9,283 bases of DNA from NCBI GenBank assembly GCA_030671005.1, contig DAOVAN010000059.1, positions 1 to 9,283 on the forward strand. The letters run 5' to 3'. The stretch's first letter is position 1. Each line of letters starts with the position of its first letter. The notes beneath the pieces were generated by a model. That model made no database searches and was not told the origin of the DNA. It worked only from the letters and a program-made list of their open reading frames with translations. Below are positions 5,927 to 9,283 of this stretch, piece by piece. A program made the position numbers and the translations under genes. This DNA comes from Caldifarciminota bacterium (lineage in GTDB: Bacteria > Hydrothermota > Tepidihabitantia > SM23-42).

Positions 5927-6757
5927 ATGTGGTTCAAGAAAAAAGTTAAGGCAAAGCCTGAAGAGAAGCTGAAACTGCCCGACGGCCTCTGGGCCAAGTG
6001 CGAAACGTGCGGTGAAATACTATATCGTAAGGAACTGGAAAAGAACCTCTGGATTTGCCCAAAGTGCCTTTTCCATTTTCGAATAAGCTGCCGTGACTAC
6101 GTAACCCTGCTGCTCGATGATGCAAAACTCGACGAAATGGACACCGACCTTGAATCGCTAGACCCACTAGAATTCCCCGGTTATAAGAAGAAGTTGAAAA
6201 ACTCACAGCAAAAAATGCAAATGAGGGATGCCGTGGTCTACGGTCTGGCTAAGATCGGCGGTATACCGGTTGTCTTCGCAGCCATGGATTTTGGTTTCAT
6301 GGGCGGCAGTATGGGGTCGGTAGTCGGCGAAAAGGTGGCGCGTGCAATCAGGCTGGCACATGATAAGGGTATCCCGCTCATAATCCTTTCTGCATCTGGC
6401 GGAGCACGCATGCAGGAGGGCATCCTCTCCTTGATGCAATTGGCTAAGACCTCGGCAGAATTGGCTTTACTGAGTCAAAAGCAGATTCCTTATGTGTCAA
6501 TTCTCACCCACCCAACCACGGCCGGGGTCATGGCTTCGTATGCATCCCTGGGTGACATAATAATCGCCGAACCAGGCGCTCTATTGGGCTTCACCGGCCC
6601 CAGGGTTATTGAACAGACAATCGGCGAGAAACTGCCCCCTGGGTTTCAACGGTCAGAGTTCATGCTGGAACACGGGTTAGTCGATATCGTCATATCTAGG
6701 ACAGAACTAAGGAATACCCTGACGAAAATTCTGAACATTGTCTGGAAGCATGGCTAG
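5927..6757 (+). CDS. accD: Acetyl-CoA carboxylase carboxyltransferase subunit beta
   Basis: The 276-residue cytosolic subunit, with AccA, forms the carboxyltransferase that moves carboxyl from carboxybiotin to acetyl-CoA to make malonyl-CoA for fatty acid synthesis. The N-terminus carries the four-cysteine zinc ribbon (C25, C28, C44, C47) found in bacterial AccD. The crotonase-fold carboxyltransferase domain follows, with MGGSMGSVVGEK (about 125-136), SASGGARMQEG (about 155-165) and LLGFTGPRVIEQT (about 219-231), the conserved glycine-rich loops of the active site and oxyanion hole. The length is normal for a stand-alone AccD, and accA is not in the window. It begins 64 bp after lptG and has its own strong promoter with no room for a leader. 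Its end overlaps the start of the ABC ATPase relic by 8 nt. Confidence 0.96.
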   Translation: MWFKKKVKAKPEEKLKLPDGLWAKCETCGEILYRKELEKNLWICPKCLFHFRISCRDYVTLLLDDAKLDEMDTDLESLDPLEFPGYKKKLKNSQQKMQMRDAVVYGLAKIGGIPVVFAAMDFGFMGGSMGSVVGEKVARAIRLAHDKGIPLIILSASGGARMQEGILSLMQLAKTSAELALLSQKQIPYVSILTHPTTAGVMASYASLGDIIIAEPGALLGFTGPRVIEQTIGEKLPPGFQRSEFMLEHGLVDIVISRTELRNTLTKILNIVWKHG

Positions 6758-6875
6758 ACTCCTTCTGGAGAATGTAACAAAAACCTATGATCGAGACATC
6801 TGCGTGGCAATGGCTTTTCAAAATTATGCACTTTATCCCCATAAAAATCAACCCGGAGAAAATATACCTTTTTGA
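6750..6875 (+). pseudogene. Relic of a MalK/UgpC-type ABC transporter ATPase (41 codons, still an open frame)
   Basis: Between accD and the PBP gene is a 41-residue open frame too short for most gene callers. It begins MARLLLENVTKTYD, the classic first strand of MalK/UgpC-type sugar-importer ATPases, then jumps directly to DRDICVAMAFQNYALYPH, the Q-loop region (normally close to RDIAMVFQNYALYPH), and ends with GENIPF, comparable to the YENIAF that follows. About 55-65 residues containing Walker A are missing in frame, as is everything after the Q-loop: signature motif, Walker B and C-terminal regulatory domain, leaving roughly a tenth of a normal 360-residue protein. It cannot bind ATP in the known way. 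The ATG overlaps the accD end by 8 nt, and the TGA overlaps the next ATG as TGATG. I infer a decayed gene whose ends still link the translation of its neighbours. A selected short peptide is less likely. Confidence 0.7.
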
Positions 6876-8968
6876 TGAAACAACAGAAGAAATTATCGCG
6901 TAAGCGTATCTATCGCTTGATTTTGCTCGCTCTAATCCCGCTCTTGTTGGGTCTTGGGATCGGGGGCTACTACTCAGTCGTGAGTGATTTACCGCCGGCT
7001 GAATCGATATCGTTCTTCGCCCCTCCGATATCTACGAAGGTATACGGTGATGAAGGTGAATTGATATACCAGTTCTTCATCGAAAGAAGGGAACTCGCAA
7101 GCCTCGATAGGGTACCAGCCTACCTGACGGATGGTTTCATCAGTATCGAAGACAAGCGTTTCTATAGCCACTGGGGAGTAGACATCCTGCGCTTCTTCAA
7201 ATCGCTTCTTATCAACATCGTGAACATGAGAATCGTACAAGGCGGCAGCACGATAACGATGCAACTCGCGCGCAATATTTTTCTTACTATGGAACAGACA
7301 GTAATGCGTAAACTGAAGGAAATCGCACTGGCAATAAGGATCGAACGCGCATTTACAAAAGATGAAATACTTGAGATGTATCTCAACCAGATAAATTTCG
7401 GCCAAGGGCACTATGGTGTAGCTACTGCTGCTGAATATTACTTTGGTAAGGACATATCGGAATTGAATTTGACTGAGTGTGCGCTACTCGTTGCTATTCC
7501 AAAATCGCAAGAGAGGTATTCTCCCTATAAAAATCCTGAACTGGCGATGCAACGCCGTAATCTCGTGTTGAAAAAGATGCTCGAGAACAATGTCATTTCA
7601 GCTGAGGACTATGCCCAGGCTATTAATGAACCTTTGGGTGTTGTGGAATTAAGAAAAATGGAGCGCGCCGGCAAGTACTTCCTTGAAGAAATACGAAGGT
7701 ATCTCGAGTTGAAGTATGGACCAGAATTCCTCTATCGGAGTGGTGCCAATATCTATACGACCATGAACACACGCATGCAGACTATCGCCGAAGAGGTCGT
7801 AGAAGAGCATCTCGTCAGGTTGGAAGAAAACCAGAAACTCCCTTACCCAAAGGCAGAGTTCGATACGATTACGTTCAGCGATACGGTTACGGCGATACCC
7901 TATCTGCAGGCCGCCTTTGTTTTGCTGGATTATCGAACGGGCGAAGTCAAAGCAATGATCGGTGGAAGGAACTTTGCCCAGAGTCAATTCAATCGCGCCA
8001 CTCAGGCACGGCGTCAGGCGGGCAGCGCTTTCAAGATATTTGTTTTTACTGCTGCAGTCGACAATGGCTTCACACCCACGGACATTGTTCTCGATCTACC
8101 CATCGTGCTTGAGGTTCCAGGCATGGACAGCATATATCGACCGTCAAACTACGATCGGAAATTTCTGGGTCCGATTACCGTGAAGAATGCTCTTAAACAC
8201 TCCAGAAATCTTGTGGCCATAAGGCTCATCCGAAGTATTGGTCCGGAACTAGTAGTCAAGTATGCTCATGATCTTGGTGTAGCATCACCACTTCTGCCAG
8301 TCGTCTCTCTGGCGCTGGGGTCGTGCGGAGTAACTCTCGTAGAAATGGTCAGTGCGGTTGGCACCATCGGCAATCTCGGCGAGAGTATTGAACCAATCAT
8401 GATCAGGAAGATCACCGACAAAGATGGCACCTTGATCGAGATCAACAACCCGGTTCCCCAGAGAAGAATATCACCTCAGACAAGTTATGTGATGACTGAA
8501 CTGATGAAATCAGTCTTAGCAGGCGGTACTGGTTACCATGTCCGGGATTACTATGATGGAGCAGCAGCAGGTAAGACAGGTACGACTAATAACTACAGTG
8601 ATGCGTGGTTTATCGGCTATACGCCGAAGTATGCCTGTGGAGTTTGGGTCGGGTACGATAATAACGCCCGGATGTTCAAACATGCAACGGGTGGCTTCAT
8701 CTCAGCTCCGATATGGGGCGATTTCATGGCGCGAATCGACACCCTACAGGATGCAGAATTCGTCAAACCCAGACGGGGATTGGTCCAGTGCCGGATATGC
8801 ACAGAAACCGGCCTTGTAGCAAGGGAGCACTGTCCCAATGTCATTGAAGAATATTATGTGGACGGCACTCAACCCAGTGACTCATGTGAAACACATATAT
8901 TCAGAGAAAGGTTCGAATATCAAGATGATTTCGAAAGAATCGACGAATCATCAATAGAGGGTTACTAG
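6875..8968 (+). CDS. mrcA: Class A penicillin-binding protein (PBP1A type), bifunctional peptidoglycan synthase
   Basis: The 697-residue protein is anchored by one N-terminal membrane span (about 12-36) with the rest in the periplasm. It polymerises lipid II and cross-links stem peptides. The GT51 glycosyltransferase domain shows EDKRFYSHWGVD (92-103, catalytic E92), GGSTITMQLARN (123-134), RKLKEIALAIRIE (about 144-156) and DEILEMYLNQINFGQGHYG (163-181). The transpeptidase domain shows SAFK (nucleophile S384), SRN (443-445) and KTGTT (567-571). A C-terminal tail has spaced cysteines (CRICTETG, HCPN, SCETH) as in many PBP1A proteins. It lacks a long OB-fold insertion such as that of E. coli PBP1a. 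The ATG at 6875 overlaps the relic stop; a TTG one codon earlier (6872) is possible. GGAG at 6855-6858 is rather far upstream, so coupling to upstream translation may matter. It is probably transcribed with accD. Confidence 0.93.
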   Translation: MKQQKKLSRKRIYRLILLALIPLLLGLGIGGYYSVVSDLPPAESISFFAPPISTKVYGDEGELIYQFFIERRELASLDRVPAYLTDGFISIEDKRFYSHWGVDILRFFKSLLINIVNMRIVQGGSTITMQLARNIFLTMEQTVMRKLKEIALAIRIERAFTKDEILEMYLNQINFGQGHYGVATAAEYYFGKDISELNLTECALLVAIPKSQERYSPYKNPELAMQRRNLVLKKMLENNVISAEDYAQAINEPLGVVELRKMERAGKYFLEEIRRYLELKYGPEFLYRSGANIYTTMNTRMQTIAEEVVEEHLVRLEENQKLPYPKAEFDTITFSDTVTAIPYLQAAFVLLDYRTGEVKAMIGGRNFAQSQFNRATQARRQAGSAFKIFVFTAAVDNGFTPTDIVLDLPIVLEVPGMDSIYRPSNYDRKFLGPITVKNALKHSRNLVAIRLIRSIGPELVVKYAHDLGVASPLLPVVSLALGSCGVTLVEMVSAVGTIGNLGESIEPIMIRKITDKDGTLIEINNPVPQRRISPQTSYVMTELMKSVLAGGTGYHVRDYYDGAAAGKTGTTNNYSDAWFIGYTPKYACGVWVGYDNNARMFKHATGGFISAPIWGDFMARIDTLQDAEFVKPRRGLVQCRICTETGLVAREHCPNVIEEYYVDGTQPSDSCETHIFRERFEYQDDFERIDESSIEGY

Positions 8969-8982
8969 ATATCTTCTATTGG
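8951..8982. terminator. Possible bidirectional hairpin spanning the two convergent stop codons
   Basis: Bases 8951-8962 (TCAATAGAGGGT) can pair with 8971-8982, with three G-U wobbles and an 8-nt loop. The hairpin covers the stop codons of both the PBP gene and the converging minus-strand gene, which lie only 7 bp apart. It has no U tract on either side, so it is a weak terminator candidate. It is offered because nothing better exists in the convergence zone. Confidence 0.3.
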
Positions 8983-9283
8983 GTTCGAAGCAAGCTTACC
9001 CAATATAACACATAGACAATAATTAACACCAATAACGTAGATGCTTCGCCCCTTAGATTGTTCAGTATGAAGGGTGCTTTGTACTCTTTCTTCTTCCCCA
9101 CATAGCCCCTTTCGCCTAAAGCAATCAAGGTATACATCATCACAAACGCGATCATGTACAACGTGCCCAGCCATCGTGGAGGATCGTAGAGGACGAGCAC
9201 GCCTAACACGAGAAGGAAATTCCCGATATACAATGGATGTTTCAAGAGACGGTAAGGACCATTACTGATACGGTGCTCTGCGT
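8976..9283 (-). CDS. Isoprenylcysteine carboxyl methyltransferase-like membrane protein (5' part outside the window)
   Basis: The frame is open from the window edge to a TAG at 8978-8976 (minus strand), giving about 102 residues of the C-terminal part. It starts AEHRISNGPYRLLKHPLYIGN, matching the GPYR-hxRHPLYxG signature that ICMT/PEMT/NnrU-type integral-membrane methyltransferases use for S-adenosylmethionine binding. A TTG shown as a possible start at 9245 is an internal leucine of this motif. Hydrophobic segments follow, including FLLVLGVLVLY and the LGTLYMIAFVMMYTLIAL span. Next come GERGYVGKKKEYK, perhaps equivalent to the conserved acidic E/EY region, and a last span near the C-terminus. 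The methyl acceptor cannot be inferred; bacterial members methylate varied lipids or small molecules. It converges on the PBP gene. Confidence 0.75.
   Translation of the reverse strand, partial: AEHRISNGPYRLLKHPLYIGNFLLVLGVLVLYDPPRWLGTLYMIAFVMMYTLIALGERGYVGKKKEYKAPFILNNLRGEASTLLVLIIVYVLYWVSLLRTQ

Noticed and set aside
6989..7411. 140-codon antisense open frame inside the PBP gene
   Set aside because: The opposite strand encodes the conserved GT51 motifs, and the antisense translation has no recognisable domain or start signal.
7649..7987. 112-codon antisense open frame inside the PBP gene
   Set aside because: A shadow of the transpeptidase-linker coding region with no ribosome binding site or family resemblance.
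9074..9268. Plus-strand 64-codon open frame at the window end
   Set aside because: It is antisense to the methyltransferase-like gene, whose GPYR...KHPLYIGN motif is clear on the minus strand.

Overview
The window looks like a chromosomal segment of a diderm (Gram-negative-type) bacterium, probably an uncultivated anaerobic lineage. The outer membrane is implied by an LptF/LptG lipopolysaccharide-export permease pair, a lipobox protein and a signal-peptide protein. Anaerobic metabolism is suggested by the tail of a 2-hydroxyacyl-CoA dehydratase activase-related protein and an AmrS-type radical SAM enzyme. The small ArsR-like regulator and the overall gene style recall candidate phyla such as WOR-3, but this is an impression and the phylum cannot be proved from the window.

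Layout. 1-170: 3' end of an activase-related gene. 171-361: intergenic, with a perfect 24-bp palindrome followed directly by three 8-bp units and then the ribosome binding site of a 105-residue winged-helix regulator (362-679). 757-1752 (minus): amrS, converging on the regulator and driven by a full-consensus promoter that ends at its ATG. 1782-1877: a degenerate, phase-locked 8-bp tandem array between amrS and a tRNA-Gly(CCC) gene (1929-2000), which has its own near-consensus promoter. 2033-5862: a tight four-gene run in the tRNA's orientation (exported protein, TPR lipoprotein, lptF, lptG). The second gene overlaps the first by 31 nt, and lptF and lptG overlap their upstream neighbours by 8 and 4 nt. 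No separate promoter is visible, so the tRNA promoter may serve the whole run. 5927-8968: accD, a 41-codon relic of an ABC-transporter ATPase, and a class A penicillin-binding protein, all overlapping by a few bases and headed by a strong promoter whose predicted start falls on the accD ATG. 8976-9283 (minus): C-terminal part of an isoprenylcysteine-methyltransferase-like membrane protein, converging on the PBP gene with 7 bp between stop codons.

How the genes work together. The 2033-8968 stretch is devoted to the cell envelope: LPS export (lptF, lptG and perhaps the two exported proteins), malonyl-CoA supply for fatty acids (accD) and peptidoglycan synthesis (PBP1A-type). The less ordinary features are the octamer repeat found at two loci, the fossil ABC ATPase kept as an open frame between accD and the PBP gene, and two promoters placed so that their transcripts should be leaderless.
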